Notes: a model not told the origin generated them from the sequence alone. DNA of 64,000 bases from Oceanitalea sp047302425 (GCF_047302425.1 NZ_CP154855.1:1364001-1428000); one strand, 5' to 3'. Shown: positions 42,670 through 52,176, counted from the stretch's first letter. Made by a program: numbers and translations.

Positions 42670-44511
42670 ATGGCAATTCCCATCAGACGGGCGGTCGGGA
42701 TCACCGCCCTCGCGGCCCTCGGGCTCGGCGCCCTGGGTGCCGCCCCGGCGCTCGCCGCGCCGGAGGACGCGCAGATCACCGACGCCGTCGTCCTCGTCGA
42801 GACCCTCGACGAGGGCGCCAAGGTGACGGCGCTCGCGGTCCAGTACTCGGAGGCGCTCGACTTCGGCGACGTGTCCCTCGATCCCGAGGCGTTCACCGTC
42901 ACCGCCCGGCTCGCCGGCCCCGGCGGCACGAGCACCGGTGAGCGGACCGTCACCCACGCCTACCTCAGCGACGTGCCCGAACGGTCACCGGACCGGGCCG
43001 GCACAAGCGGTGAGTGGGTGATCCTCGAGCTGTCCCGCTACGACGCCAACGCCGGCGTGCTGTTCTACACGGGCATCAACAACCAGTACCCGCTCGACGG
43101 CGCCTACACGGTGCAGCAGACCGCGGACCTCGTCGGTGACGACGAGACCGTCCCGGCCCGGTCGACGACGGTCGTCAACACCGCCGTCGACCGCGGCATC
43201 GTGGACGAGTTCTCCGTCGAGCAGTGGACGGGGGAGGGCTCGGACTTCGCCTACCGGTTCTTCGAGCCGGAGGCCGTGCACGACGGGGAGGACGAGGGAC
43301 GGCTCTACCCGCTCGTCCTCGCGCTCCACGGGGCGGGGGAGTCGGGCACCGACAACGCCGCCCAGCTCCTCGCCAACCGCCTCGTCACCTCGTGGGCCGA
43401 GCCCGGGGCGCAGGCCGAGCATCCCGCCTTCGTCATGGCCCCGCAGCGTCACCCCGACCTGTCGTGGCAGGACGAGGAGGGGCAGGCGGGCCTGCTCGCC
43501 ATGGTCGAGCACGCCAAGGAGACGCTCCCGGTCGACCCCGACCGGGTCTACATCACGGGCCTCTCGCTGGGCTCGATCGGCACGTGGAACCTCCTGTTCG
43601 AGGACTCCGACGTCTTCGCCGGTGCCGTCACCGTCGCCTACGGTCCGGGCGCGAACCCCGGCCTGGAGGAGCTCGTCGACTTCCCGGTCTGGCAGTTCCA
43701 CTCCGAGGACGACGGCACCGTGCCGGTCCAGGGCGTCTACGACAGCGTCGCCGCCCTGGAGGAACTCGGCGTCGACGTCGTCCAGCGGCGGTGGCAGGGC
43801 AACCTCCCGCTCGCCGAGGCCGTCGCGCTCCAGACCGAGCAGCGCCGGGCCGCGCAGGACATCGGCGCCCACCACCTCGTGACGATCTTCGAGGAGGGCA
43901 CGACCGGCACGCCGCCGGACGCCGACGGCCCGAGCATCCCGCTCAGCGGCCACTTCTCGTGGGTGCCCGCCTACAACAACCCGGTCACCCACGACTGGCT
44001 CATGTCCCAGGTCCGCGGCGCCACCCAGCCGGAGACGGGGCAGACGACGGACGGCTTCGACGTCGAGGTCTCGATCGCCGACACCGGCGGCCTCGCCGTC
44101 GCCGTCGGCGAGGAGCGGGTGAGCCTGGGGACCGCCGGGCTCGAGGCGGGGCTGAACCACCTCGCCGCGTCGGGCGACCTGCCGACCATCACGGTGGCCG
44201 ACACCCGCCCGACCGACCCGGGCTGGTCGCTCACCGCCGAGGTGAGCGACTTCCGCGCCGGAGCCGCGGTGCTCGAGGGCCGGTACCTCGGGGTGACTCC
44301 CCGCGTCCTGTCCGCCGCCCCCACCCAGGAGGTCACCGCCGGTGAGCCCGTCGCCCCCGGCGAGGGCTTCACCGAGGGCACGACCCTCGCGGCGGCCGCC
44401 CCCGGCGGCGGCCGCGGCACGACGACAGTCGGCGGGGAGCTGCTCCTGCACGCGCCCACCTCGACGGTGCCCGGCGACTACGTCGCCCGGGTGACCGTGA
44501 CCGTCTTCTAG
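42670..44511 (+). CDS. secreted alpha/beta-hydrolase esterase with C-terminal WxL-like domain
   Basis: A 613-residue exported protein. The signal peptide runs to about residue 30 (AAPALAAPEDA). A ~150-residue beta-rich N-domain is followed by a PHB-depolymerase/feruloyl-esterase-like hydrolase (LVLALHGAGESGTDNAAQLL, nucleophile Ser299 in GLSLGS, acid in HSEDDGTVP, His in SGHFSW). The last ~150 residues resemble a WxL wall-binding domain: WSL at Trp519, and a distal PGDYVARVTVTVF ending. WxL domains bind peptidoglycan non-covalently. The next gene encodes a DUF916-like protein, the known WxL partner. The substrate ester is unknown. Confidence 0.78.
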   Translation: MAIPIRRAVGITALAALGLGALGAAPALAAPEDAQITDAVVLVETLDEGAKVTALAVQYSEALDFGDVSLDPEAFTVTARLAGPGGTSTGERTVTHAYLSDVPERSPDRAGTSGEWVILELSRYDANAGVLFYTGINNQYPLDGAYTVQQTADLVGDDETVPARSTTVVNTAVDRGIVDEFSVEQWTGEGSDFAYRFFEPEAVHDGEDEGRLYPLVLALHGAGESGTDNAAQLLANRLVTSWAEPGAQAEHPAFVMAPQRHPDLSWQDEEGQAGLLAMVEHAKETLPVDPDRVYITGLSLGSIGTWNLLFEDSDVFAGAVTVAYGPGANPGLEELVDFPVWQFHSEDDGTVPVQGVYDSVAALEELGVDVVQRRWQGNLPLAEAVALQTEQRRAAQDIGAHHLVTIFEEGTTGTPPDADGPSIPLSGHFSWVPAYNNPVTHDWLMSQVRGATQPETGQTTDGFDVEVSIADTGGLAVAVGEERVSLGTAGLEAGLNHLAASGDLPTITVADTRPTDPGWSLTAEVSDFRAGAAVLEGRYLGVTPRVLSAAPTQEVTAGEPVAPGEGFTEGTTLAAAAPGGGRGTTTVGGELLLHAPTSTVPGDYVARVTVTVF

Positions 44512-44579
44512 CAGGTCCGCCGGTGCGGGAGGGCACGCCCCTCCCGCACCGGCGCCCCGACCGTCCGAAGGAGGACACC

Positions 44580-45623
44580 ATGAGACGTCTCGCCACCGCG
44601 GCAGCGGTCCTCGCCGCCGCCCTGCTCGCCGCCCCTGCCGCCGCGGAGGACGCCCCGCCGCCCGCCGCCTGGGAGGTGCTGCCCGCCCCGACCGACGACG
44701 GCCCCCGGCAGGCCTTCGACCTCACCCTCGACCCCGGGCAGAGCCACGAGGACACCGTCCTCGTCCGCAACCGGGGCGTGGAGGAGATCACCGTGGACGT
44801 GTGGGCGACCGACGCCGTCACCACGCCCTCCGGCGACCTGGGCCTGCTCCTCGCCGAGGACACCCCGCGTTTCGCCGGCGCGTGGATCACGCCCACCCTC
44901 GAGCGGCTCACCCTCGAGCCGGGGGAGGAGGCCGCCGTCCCTTTCACCGTCACCGTGCCCGGCAACGAGCAGCCGGGGGACTACGTCGCCGGCGTCGTCG
45001 TGTCCATGCCCCGCGAGGAGACGACGGACGAGGGCGAGCGGGTGCTCGTCGAGGCCCGGGTCGCGAGCCGCGTCCACCTCCGCGTCCCCGGCGAGCTCGC
45101 ACCCGCGCTCGCGGTCTCCGACGTCACCCTCGTCCGCGACGCCCCGTGGTGGAACTTCTGGTCCGGGGACACCAGCGTCGACTTCACCGTGGCGAACGAG
45201 GGCAACGCCCGGCTCGTGCCCCAGTCCGTGGTCACCCTCAGCAGCCCCTTCGGCCCGCTCGCCGAGGACCCCGCGACCGTCCCACTGCCCGAGCTCATGC
45301 CGGGCGACCGGCTGCGCGCCTCGGCGCTCACCGCGCCCGGCGTCGCGGAGTCGCTCCGGCTCACCGGTGTCCCCGCGTGGGGCGTGCTCGACGCCGAGGT
45401 CTCCGTCCTCGCGCGGCTGAGCACCGGCCCGGACGCCGTCCGGGAGTCGGCGACCGCGACGGTGCTCGCGGTGCCATGGGTGCCGGCCGCCGTCGTCGTC
45501 CTCGTCCTCGCCCGGGTCGCGCTCGGCGTCGCCCGGCTCGTGCGCCGTCGGCGTGCGGCCCGCCGCCCCGCGCCGACGACGGTGCCGGCCCCGGTGGGGG
45601 AGGTGGCCGTCGGGAGCCCGTGA
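44580..45623 (+). CDS. DUF916-like WxL-interacting membrane protein
   Basis: A 347-residue protein. It has a signal peptide (cleaved near AAPAAAED), a first Ig-like domain matching DUF916 (FDLTLDPGQSHEDTVLVRNR, then PGDYVAGVVVSM), a second beta domain in the DUF3324 position (WWNFWSGDTSVDFTVANEGN), and a C-terminal membrane helix (~299-318) with a basic tail. In Firmicutes such WxLIP proteins bind both WxL proteins and peptidoglycan. It follows the WxL-tailed esterase by 68 bases in the same direction, so the two are probably one surface-display unit. Confidence 0.8.
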   Translation: MRRLATAAAVLAAALLAAPAAAEDAPPPAAWEVLPAPTDDGPRQAFDLTLDPGQSHEDTVLVRNRGVEEITVDVWATDAVTTPSGDLGLLLAEDTPRFAGAWITPTLERLTLEPGEEAAVPFTVTVPGNEQPGDYVAGVVVSMPREETTDEGERVLVEARVASRVHLRVPGELAPALAVSDVTLVRDAPWWNFWSGDTSVDFTVANEGNARLVPQSVVTLSSPFGPLAEDPATVPLPELMPGDRLRASALTAPGVAESLRLTGVPAWGVLDAEVSVLARLSTGPDAVRESATATVLAVPWVPAAVVVLVLARVALGVARLVRRRRAARRPAPTTVPAPVGEVAVGSP

Positions 45624-45645
45624 CACCCGGCGATACGATCCCGGG

Positions 45646-46428
45646 GTGACCAGACCCGTCCCCCCGATGTACCGCGCCGTGGCCGGGCTCATCCGGCCAC
45701 TGCTGAGGGTGACCATGCGCCGCGACTGGCGCGGCGCCGAGCACCTGCCCGCCGAGGGCGGCTTCATCGCCGCGGGGAACCACCTGACGAACGTCGACCC
45801 GCTCGTCTTCGCCCACTACCTCTACAACCACGGCGCCGCGCCGCGCTTCCTCGCCAAGCACACGCTCTTCGCCGTGCCCGTCGTCGGCTGGGTGCTCCGC
45901 AAGGCCGGGCAGATCCCCGTGCGGCGCGACAGTGCCTCGGCGATCAGCGCGCTCGAGCCCGCGCGGCAGGCGCTCGCGGAGGGGCTGTGCGTCGGGATCT
46001 TCCCCGAGGGCACCTTCACCCGCGACCCCGACCTGTGGCCGATGACGGCGCGGCTCGGCGTGGCCCGCCTCGCACTCTCGGCGCGCGTGCCCGTCGTCCC
46101 GGTCGCCCAGTGGGGCCCGCAGGACGTCCTCGCCCGCTACGGGAAGGTGCCCCACCTCGTCCCGCGCCGCACCGTGCGCGTCGAGGCCGGCCCGCCTGTG
46201 CGGCTCGAGGACCTCTACGGCCGCGAGGAGGAACCCGAGGCGCTGCGCGAGGCCACCGAGCGGGTCATGGCCGCGATCACCGAGATCCTCGCCGGCCTGC
46301 GCGGCGAGGAGCCCCCCGCCCGCCCGTACGACACCCGCCGCGACGGCGACCCCCGCGCCGCCGAGCTCGCCGCCCGCAAGCGCGCCCGCCGCGGCCGCCC
46401 GACCACCCCCACCGAGAGGGACGCATGA
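45646..46428 (+). CDS. plsC: 1-acyl-sn-glycerol-3-phosphate acyltransferase
   Basis: A 260-residue PlsC-type acyltransferase making phosphatidate at the inner membrane. It carries the NHLTNVD motif (HX4D, His46 to Asp51), a KAGQIPVRRD block, and the glycerol-phosphate site FPEGTFTRD. The Arg/Pro-rich C-terminus is an actinobacterial extension. GTG 45646 is chosen because TACGAT at 45634-45639 places the transcript start on it, giving a leaderless mRNA; ATG 45667 is an alternative. It overlaps gpsA by 4 bases, joining consecutive glycerolipid genes. Confidence 0.88.
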   Translation: MTRPVPPMYRAVAGLIRPLLRVTMRRDWRGAEHLPAEGGFIAAGNHLTNVDPLVFAHYLYNHGAAPRFLAKHTLFAVPVVGWVLRKAGQIPVRRDSASAISALEPARQALAEGLCVGIFPEGTFTRDPDLWPMTARLGVARLALSARVPVVPVAQWGPQDVLARYGKVPHLVPRRTVRVEAGPPVRLEDLYGREEEPEALREATERVMAAITEILAGLRGEEPPARPYDTRRDGDPRAAELAARKRARRGRPTTPTERDA

Positions 46429-47444
46429 CCGGCACGACCACCGCACCCCGCGCCGCCGTCCTCGGCACCGGCAGCTGGGGCACGACCTTCGCCGCCGTCC
46501 TCGCCGACGCGGGCAACGAGGTCACCATGTGGGGCCGCTCGCCCGACACCTGCCGCGAGATCTCCGAGGAGCACCGCAACGAGCGCTACCTGCCCGGGGT
46601 CGCCCTCCCGACGGCGGTGCGCGCCACCACCGACCTGCGCGCCGCGCTCGCCGGCGCGGACATCGTCGCGGTCGCGATCCCCTCCCAGGCGGTCCGCTCG
46701 GTCCTCGCGGGGGCAGCCGACGCGCTCGAGCCGGACGCCGTCGTCGTCTCGCTCATGAAAGGCGTCGAGCTGGGCACCCACGAGCGGATGAGCGAGGTGC
46801 TGCGCGAGGCGCTCGGCCTGGACGAGCGGCGCGTCGCCGTCGTCTCCGGGCCCAACCTCGCCCGCGAGATCGCCACCCACCAGCCCACGGCGACCGTCGT
46901 CGCCGCGACCGACGCGGACACCGCCGCGCGGGTCGCGCACGCCTGCGCGACCCCGTACTTCCGCCCCTACACGAACACCGACGTCGTCGGCGTCGAGCTG
47001 GGCGGGGCGGTGAAGAACGTCATCGCCCTCGCCGTCGGCATGGCCCAGGGGGCCGGCTTCGGCGACAACACGACCGCGACGATCATCACCCGCGGGCTCG
47101 CGGAGACCACCCGGCTGGGCCTGGCACTCGGCGCGCAGGCCGAGACCTTCGCCGGGCTCGCCGGGATGGGCGACCTCGTCGCGACCTGCGCCTCACGCCT
47201 GTCCCGCAACAACACCCTGGGCCGGCACGTGGGGGAGGGGATGACGCTGGAGCAGTCCGTCGCCGCGACCGGCGGGACGGCCGAGGGCGTCAAGTCCTGC
47301 CGCGCCGTCCTCGAGCTCGCCGCCGCCCACGACGTCGACCTGCCGATCAGCCAGGCCGTCGCCGCGGTCCTCCACGAGGGCCTGCCGGTGCAGGCGATGA
47401 CCGAGGCGCTGCTGTCCCGGCCCCGCAAGGCCGAGACGGCCTGA
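46425..47444 (+). CDS. gpsA: NAD(P)-dependent glycerol-3-phosphate dehydrogenase
   Basis: A 339-residue enzyme reducing dihydroxyacetone phosphate to sn-glycerol-3-phosphate for phospholipid synthesis. It has a Rossmann start VLGTGSWGTTFAAVLADAG, MKGVE, the catalytic lysine in GGAVKNVIALAVG, and GLAGMGDLVATCASRLSRN. Full length. Translationally coupled to plsC, supplying its precursor. Confidence 0.96.
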   Translation: MTGTTTAPRAAVLGTGSWGTTFAAVLADAGNEVTMWGRSPDTCREISEEHRNERYLPGVALPTAVRATTDLRAALAGADIVAVAIPSQAVRSVLAGAADALEPDAVVVSLMKGVELGTHERMSEVLREALGLDERRVAVVSGPNLAREIATHQPTATVVAATDADTAARVAHACATPYFRPYTNTDVVGVELGGAVKNVIALAVGMAQGAGFGDNTTATIITRGLAETTRLGLALGAQAETFAGLAGMGDLVATCASRLSRNNTLGRHVGEGMTLEQSVAATGGTAEGVKSCRAVLELAAAHDVDLPISQAVAAVLHEGLPVQAMTEALLSRPRKAETA

Positions 47445-47447
47445 GCC

Positions 47448-48107
47448 TCAGCCCGCGGCGACGTCGATGACGAGGCGCGCGGGGTCGGAGAGCGTGAGGA
47501 CGCGGTAGTCGGCCGGCCCGCCGTCCACGCCGACGAAGAGCTGGGTCAGGCCCTCGAAGGTGCCCACGTAGTGGACCTCCTCGATAACGCCGGCACCGGC
47601 GAGCGGCTCGCCGGGGACGTAGTGCTCCTCGCCCTCGTCGGGGTAGCGGGTGCCGGAGACGTAGACGGACAGGATGGCGTCACCCGCGACGTCGATGACC
47701 TCGCCGCGGCCGTCCTCGATCGCCTCCTCGACGTACTCGACCTGCCAGCCGGGCGTCCCGGTGCCGTCGAGCTCGACGACGACGCGGTCGTAGCCCTCGT
47801 GCCCACCGACGCGCAGGCCCACGGGGAGCAGGAGGTCACCGCTCGGCTCCGCGCTCTGCGGGGTGCCGGCCGCGCCGAAGGGCGGCAGGTCCGAGGGCTC
47901 GGGCTCGGCCCCGGTGGGGGCGTCGGTGGTCGGCTCCTCCGTCGTCGGCTCGGTCGTGGGGGTGGGCTCGGTCGACTCGGTGGGAGCCGGGCTGCTCGAG
48001 GTCGTCGCGGGTGAGGACGCGTCCTCCGTCCCGCAGGCGGCGAGGCCGAGGGTGAGGGCAGTGAGGGTGGCGGCGGCGAGGAGCCGGGGCGCGTGCGAGA
48101 CGGTCAT
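47448..48107 (-). CDS. AMIN-like domain lipoprotein
   Basis: A 219-residue lipoprotein: lipobox LAAC with Cys25, a Thr/Ser/Pro/Glu linker to ~80, then a beta domain resembling the AMIN-like actinobacterial family (GYDRVVVELDGTGTPGWQVE, then DYRVLTLSDPARLVIDV at the end). Such domains may target peptidoglycan or polysaccharide, but no activity is known. It converges on gpsA with a 3-base gap. Confidence 0.78.
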   Translation of the reverse strand: MTVSHAPRLLAAATLTALTLGLAACGTEDASSPATTSSSPAPTESTEPTPTTEPTTEEPTTDAPTGAEPEPSDLPPFGAAGTPQSAEPSGDLLLPVGLRVGGHEGYDRVVVELDGTGTPGWQVEYVEEAIEDGRGEVIDVAGDAILSVYVSGTRYPDEGEEHYVPGEPLAGAGVIEEVHYVGTFEGLTQLFVGVDGGPADYRVLTLSDPARLVIDVAAG

Positions 48108-48116
48108 GCCCCGATG

Positions 48117-49265
48117 CTAGACCGCCGCGGCGGCGGCCAGGCCCGCCGCGAGGTCGGCCCACAGGTCCTCGACGTCCTCGATGCCGACCGACAGGCGCAG
48201 CAGGTCGGCGGGGACGGTGGGCGCCTCGGAGGCGAAGCGCCGGCGTCGCTCCAGGCTCGACTCGACCCCGCCCAGGCTCGTCGCCGGCACCCACAGGCGC
48301 ACCGCGGCGGTGAGCGCGTCGGCACCTGCCTGCCCGCCGGCCGGACGCAGCGTGAGGATCGAGCCGAAGCCGTCCATCTGCGCGGTGGCGCGCTCGTGCT
48401 GCGGGTGGCTCGCCAGCGAGGGGTGGGAGACGGCGACGACGTGCTCGTGCCCCTCGAGGCGGCGCGCCAGCTGGGAGGCGGTGGCCTGCGAGCGCTCGAC
48501 GCGCAGCGCCAGGGTCCGCAGCCCGCGCAGCGCGAGCCAGGTCTCCCACGGGCCGGCGATGCCGCCGCCGATGTCGCGGCGGGCGCGCACGGCGTCGTAG
48601 AGCTCGCGCGAGCTCGTGATGACGGCGCCGAGGATGAGGTCGGAGTGGCCGGCCAGGTACTTGCTCACCGAGTGGACGACGACGTCGGCACCCAGCTCGA
48701 GCGGCCGCTGCGCCAGCGGGGTGGCGAAGGTGTTGTCGACGACGACGAGCGCCCCGGCCGCGTGGGTGGCGGCGCTGATCGCGGCGATGTCGGCGATCTC
48801 GAGCATCGGGTTCGTCGGCGTCTCGACCCACACGAGGGAGGTGTCGCCGCCGGCGATGGCGGTGAGGACGGCGTCGGTGTCGGCGATGTCGACCTCGACG
48901 AGCTCCACCCCGCTGCGCTCGACGAGGTGGCGGGCCGCCACCAGGGAGGCGTGGTACGCGTGGCGCGGCACGACGAGCCGGCTGCCGGGGCGGGTGAGGT
49001 CGAGGGCCGCGCTCACCGCGGCCATGCCCGAGCCGAAGACGAGCCCAGGCTGGGACGCGCGCTCGAGGCCGGCCAGCGCCTCCTCCAGCGGCTCCCAGGT
49101 CTCGGTGCCCAGCCGCGTGTAGACCGGGACACCCGGCTCGGCCGCGCCGCGACCGATGTACGTGGAGGAGAGGACTACCGGCGGGTTGACCGGTGCCCCC
49201 TCGGTGCGCTTGGGGCGCCCGGCGACGACGGCGTAGGTGGCGGGGCTGAGGTCTCGGTCGTTCAC
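48117..49265 (-). CDS. metB: cystathionine gamma-synthase-type PLP enzyme
   Basis: A 382-residue member of the Cys/Met metabolism PLP family. It has YTRLGTETWEPLEEALAGLE, GSGMAAVSAAL, the pyridoxal lysine in VHSVSKYLAGHSD, and SLGGVESSLERR near the C-terminus. MetB joins O-acylhomoserine and cysteine; cystathionine gamma-lyase is hard to exclude by sequence alone. GTG 49265 is supported by a minus-strand TACCCT element (49272-49277) placing the transcript start on it. Confidence 0.85.
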   Translation of the reverse strand: MNDRDLSPATYAVVAGRPKRTEGAPVNPPVVLSSTYIGRGAAEPGVPVYTRLGTETWEPLEEALAGLERASQPGLVFGSGMAAVSAALDLTRPGSRLVVPRHAYHASLVAARHLVERSGVELVEVDIADTDAVLTAIAGGDTSLVWVETPTNPMLEIADIAAISAATHAAGALVVVDNTFATPLAQRPLELGADVVVHSVSKYLAGHSDLILGAVITSSRELYDAVRARRDIGGGIAGPWETWLALRGLRTLALRVERSQATASQLARRLEGHEHVVAVSHPSLASHPQHERATAQMDGFGSILTLRPAGGQAGADALTAAVRLWVPATSLGGVESSLERRRRFASEAPTVPADLLRLSVGIEDVEDLWADLAAGLAAAAAV

Positions 49266-49387
49266 GGCGCCAGGGTACGGCGCGGTGGCCGGTGCTCCGT
49301 GACCCGTCCCACGTCGCGGCGCACGCGAGAGGTCGGGGCGGCGGGTTGCGGGGGCGACGTCGGTGCCCGCCGGTAGTCTCACAGGCG

Positions 49388-50554
49388 ATGAGCGACACGA
49401 CCCAGCCCGCGCCCCGGCCCGCCGCCGACCCCGCCAGCACCACCGGGGCGCCGCGTCGCACCCGGGTGGCCCTCGTCTTCGGCGGGCGCAGCGGGGAGCA
49501 CGCCATCAGCTGCGCCACCGCCGCGGGGGTGCTGCGCGCCCTGGACCGCGAGCGCTACGAGGTGCTGCCCATCGGCATCACGCCGGACGGGCAGTGGGTC
49601 CTCGCCCCCGACGACCCCGACGCCCTCTCCATCCAGGGCGGCCGGCTGCCGCAGGTCGCCGCGGCCGCGGGCGACGTCGTCCTGCCGATGGCCGACGCCG
49701 GCCGCGAGCTCACCGTCACCGAGCCGGGCGCGCTGCCGCGCAGCCTCGGCGAGGTCGATGTCGTCTTCCCTCTCCTCCACGGCCCCTTCGGCGAGGACGG
49801 CACGCTCCAGGGCCTGCTCGAGATGGCCCAGCTGCCCTACGTCGGCTCCGGCGTCCTCGCCTCCGCGGCCGGGATGGACAAGCACTACATGAAGGTCGTC
49901 CTCGCCGGGCACGGCCTGCCCGTGGGGCCCTACACCGTCATCACCCCGCGCCAGTGGCGCACCGACGCCGACGCCGCGATGGACGCCGTCGACTCCCTCG
50001 GCTACCCGGTCTTCGTCAAGCCCGCGCGGGCCGGCTCCTCCCTCGGCATCACGAAGGTCGAGCACCGCCGCGACCTCGCCGACGCCGTCGCCGAGGCCCA
50101 GCGCCACGACCCCAAGGTCGTCGTCGAGGCGGCCCTCGAGGGACGCGAGATCGAGTGCGCCGTCCTCGAGGGACGCGGCGACGACGCCCCGCGCACCGCG
50201 CTGCCGGGCGAGATCGTCGTCGACGGGCACGCCTTCTACGACTTCGAGGCCAAGTACCTCGACGCCGCCCACGTCCAGCTCAGCTGCCCGGCCGAGCTGC
50301 CCGAGCGGGTGAGCGACGAGGTCCGCTCGCTCGCGGCGCGCGCCTTCGACGCCCTGGGCTGCGAGGGCCTGGCCCGGGTCGACTTCTTCGTCACCGGCTC
50401 CGGCCGGGTGACCATCAACGAGGTCAACACGATGCCCGGCTTCACGCCGTACTCCATGTACCCGCTCATGTGGGAGCGCAGCGGCCTGTCCTACCCCGAG
50501 CTCATCGACGAGCTCGTCCAGCTCGCCCTCGAGCGCCCCGTCGGCCTGCGCTGA
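49388..50554 (+). CDS. ddl: D-alanine-D-alanine ligase
   Basis: A 388-residue ATP-grasp ligase making the D-Ala-D-Ala terminus of peptidoglycan precursors. Visible features are VFGGRSGEHAISCATA, FPLLHGPFGEDGTLQGLLEM, PVFVKPARAGSSLGITKV and INEVNTMPGFTPYSMYP. The last ends in MYP where DdlB-like enzymes have a related Tyr-containing loop, consistent with alanine rather than lactate specificity. TAGTCT at 49374-49379 predicts a near-leaderless transcript. It is part of the conserved backbone between gpsA and thiL. Confidence 0.96.
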   Translation: MSDTTQPAPRPAADPASTTGAPRRTRVALVFGGRSGEHAISCATAAGVLRALDRERYEVLPIGITPDGQWVLAPDDPDALSIQGGRLPQVAAAAGDVVLPMADAGRELTVTEPGALPRSLGEVDVVFPLLHGPFGEDGTLQGLLEMAQLPYVGSGVLASAAGMDKHYMKVVLAGHGLPVGPYTVITPRQWRTDADAAMDAVDSLGYPVFVKPARAGSSLGITKVEHRRDLADAVAEAQRHDPKVVVEAALEGREIECAVLEGRGDDAPRTALPGEIVVDGHAFYDFEAKYLDAAHVQLSCPAELPERVSDEVRSLAARAFDALGCEGLARVDFFVTGSGRVTINEVNTMPGFTPYSMYPLMWERSGLSYPELIDELVQLALERPVGLR

Positions 50555-50570
50555 CGGGAACGCACCTGGC

Positions 50571-51074
50571 CTAGAGGTCGTCGATCCCCACGCAGTGCCG
50601 CTCGGCGCTCGTGCGCTCGACGGCGGGGGCGAGGTCGACGAGCACCGAGGTGGGCTGGTCCCCGCCGCGCTCCGTCGGGACGACGACCTCCACGGCCGGC
50701 ACCCGCCCGTAGGTGACGAACGTCCACGAGCCGTTCTCGCGCTGGGCGTGCTCGGGCACCATCTCGTCGTCGGGCTCGAGGGCGAGCCAGTCGACCGAGC
50801 TCTCGCCGGACTCGACGGTGATGCACCGCTCCGTGCTCGGCCCGGGCGGCTCGACCCCGCAGCGCAGCGTGATGGCCGGCTCGCCCCAGCCCGCGATGGA
50901 CTGGCTGGCGATCGAGCGCTCCTCGCCGCCGGCGAGCTCACCGGGCAGCGCCTGGAGCACCTCCCCGCACGCCGGGTCGGCGGCGTGCGGACCGGCGGGC
51001 ACCGACACCGGGGAGGCGCACGCCCCCACCGCCGCCACGAGCGCCGCCACCGCAACCATCCGCCGTCGTCTCAC
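50571..51074 (-). CDS. DUF3515-family lipoprotein
   Basis: A 167-residue protein matching DUF3515: a short signal peptide with lipobox VGAC, then ADPACGEVLQALPGELAG, GWGEPAITLRCGV and TYGRVPAVEVVVP. It has several conserved Cys and no known activity; typically next to thiL in actinobacteria, as here. GTG 51074 gives the basic n-region VRRRR before the hydrophobic core; GTG 51083 and ATG 51059 are alternatives. It converges on ddl with a 16-base gap and is divergent from thiL. Confidence 0.85.
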   Translation of the reverse strand: MRRRRMVAVAALVAAVGACASPVSVPAGPHAADPACGEVLQALPGELAGGEERSIASQSIAGWGEPAITLRCGVEPPGPSTERCITVESGESSVDWLALEPDDEMVPEHAQRENGSWTFVTYGRVPAVEVVVPTERGGDQPTSVLVDLAPAVERTSAERHCVGIDDL

Positions 51075-51122
51075 GTCCCTCACGGTAACCCGGCGGCGCA
51101 GGTGCCCCGGTAGCGTGGCCCG

Positions 51123-52097
51123 GTGACCTCCGACCCCCTCCTCGTCGCCCGGCTGAGCGAGGGCGAGCTCATCGGGCGCTTCACCCCGCTCCTGCCGCGC
51201 GGGCGGGCCACCCTCGTCCCCACGGGTGACGACGCCGCCGTCGTCGCCGCTCCGGACGGCCGCTTCGTCGTCTCGACCGACGTCCTCGTCGAGAACCACC
51301 ACTTCCGCCGCGGGTGGGGCACCGCGCGCGACGTCGGGGCCCGGGCCGCCGCGCAGAACCTCGCCGACGTCGCGGCCATGGGCGCCGCCCCGACGAGCGC
51401 CGTCGTCGGCCTCGTCCTGCCGCCCACCACCCCCGTCGCCTGGGTCGAGGACCTGGCCCGCGGGCTTGCCGACGTGTGCGCGCCGCTCGGCGTGGGCGTC
51501 GACGGCGGCGACCTCAGCGCGGGGGAGCAGCTCGTCGTCGCCGTCACCGTCCACGGCGACCTCGAGGGGCGCGCGCCCGTGCTGCGCTCCGGTGCCCGCC
51601 CGGGGCACGTCCTCGCCCACGCCGGCGCGCTGGGCCGGGCGGCCGCCGGGCTCGCCTGCCTCGAGGCGGGGGAGGAGGACGCCGTCGTCGGCGCCTTCCT
51701 GCGGCCCCGGCCGCCCTACGCCGCCGGACCGGCCGCCGCCGACGCGGGGGCGAGCGCGATGATGGACGTGAGCGACGGCCTGCTGCGGGACGCGGAGCGG
51801 ATGGCCCGGGCCTCGGGCGTCGACATCGTCCTCGACCCGCTCGCCGACTCGGTCCCGGACGCCCTCGCCGCCCTCGCCCCCGTCGCCCACCGCCTGGGCC
51901 GTGCCCCCGAGGCGTGGGTGCTCACCGGAGGAGAGGACCACGGGCTGCTCGCCGCCTTCCCCGCCGGCGCCGCGCTGCCCGCCGGCTTCCGCCGCATCGG
52001 CACGGTCCACCAGGGGGCCGGGGAGCCGGGCGTGCGCACCGCGCCGCAGGACGACCCGCACGCCGCTGGCGCCGGCTGGGACCACTTCCGCCGCTGA
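51123..52097 (+). CDS. thiL: thiamine-monophosphate kinase
   Basis: A 324-residue AIR-synthase-fold kinase making thiamine diphosphate. It has GDDAAVV near the N-terminus, VVSTDVLVENHHFRRGW, QNLADVAAMGAAPTSAVVGL, GVDGGDLS and MMDVSDGLLRD, and TGGEDHGLLAAFP. GTG 51123 is fixed by TAGCGT at 51111-51116, whose predicted start is the first base of the GTG; the leaderless arrangement leaves no room for a TPP riboswitch. Confidence 0.94.
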   Translation: MTSDPLLVARLSEGELIGRFTPLLPRGRATLVPTGDDAAVVAAPDGRFVVSTDVLVENHHFRRGWGTARDVGARAAAQNLADVAAMGAAPTSAVVGLVLPPTTPVAWVEDLARGLADVCAPLGVGVDGGDLSAGEQLVVAVTVHGDLEGRAPVLRSGARPGHVLAHAGALGRAAAGLACLEAGEEDAVVGAFLRPRPPYAAGPAAADAGASAMMDVSDGLLRDAERMARASGVDIVLDPLADSVPDALAALAPVAHRLGRAPEAWVLTGGEDHGLLAAFPAGAALPAGFRRIGTVHQGAGEPGVRTAPQDDPHAAGAGWDHFRR

Positions 52098-52176
52098 GCC
52101 GCGCCCCGCCACGGCCGGAGGACCCGGCCGCGCTCACCCCTGCCCGGACGCGGCGTGAACGGATATCGAACCCCTC

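Noticed and set aside
42498..42957. Minus-strand frames over the esterase start
   Set aside because: They overlap the signal-peptide coding region and promoter of a well-supported gene and show no family resemblance.
51075..51122. TPP riboswitch before thiL
   Set aside because: The -10 element puts the transcript start on the thiL start codon, so there is no leader to fold.
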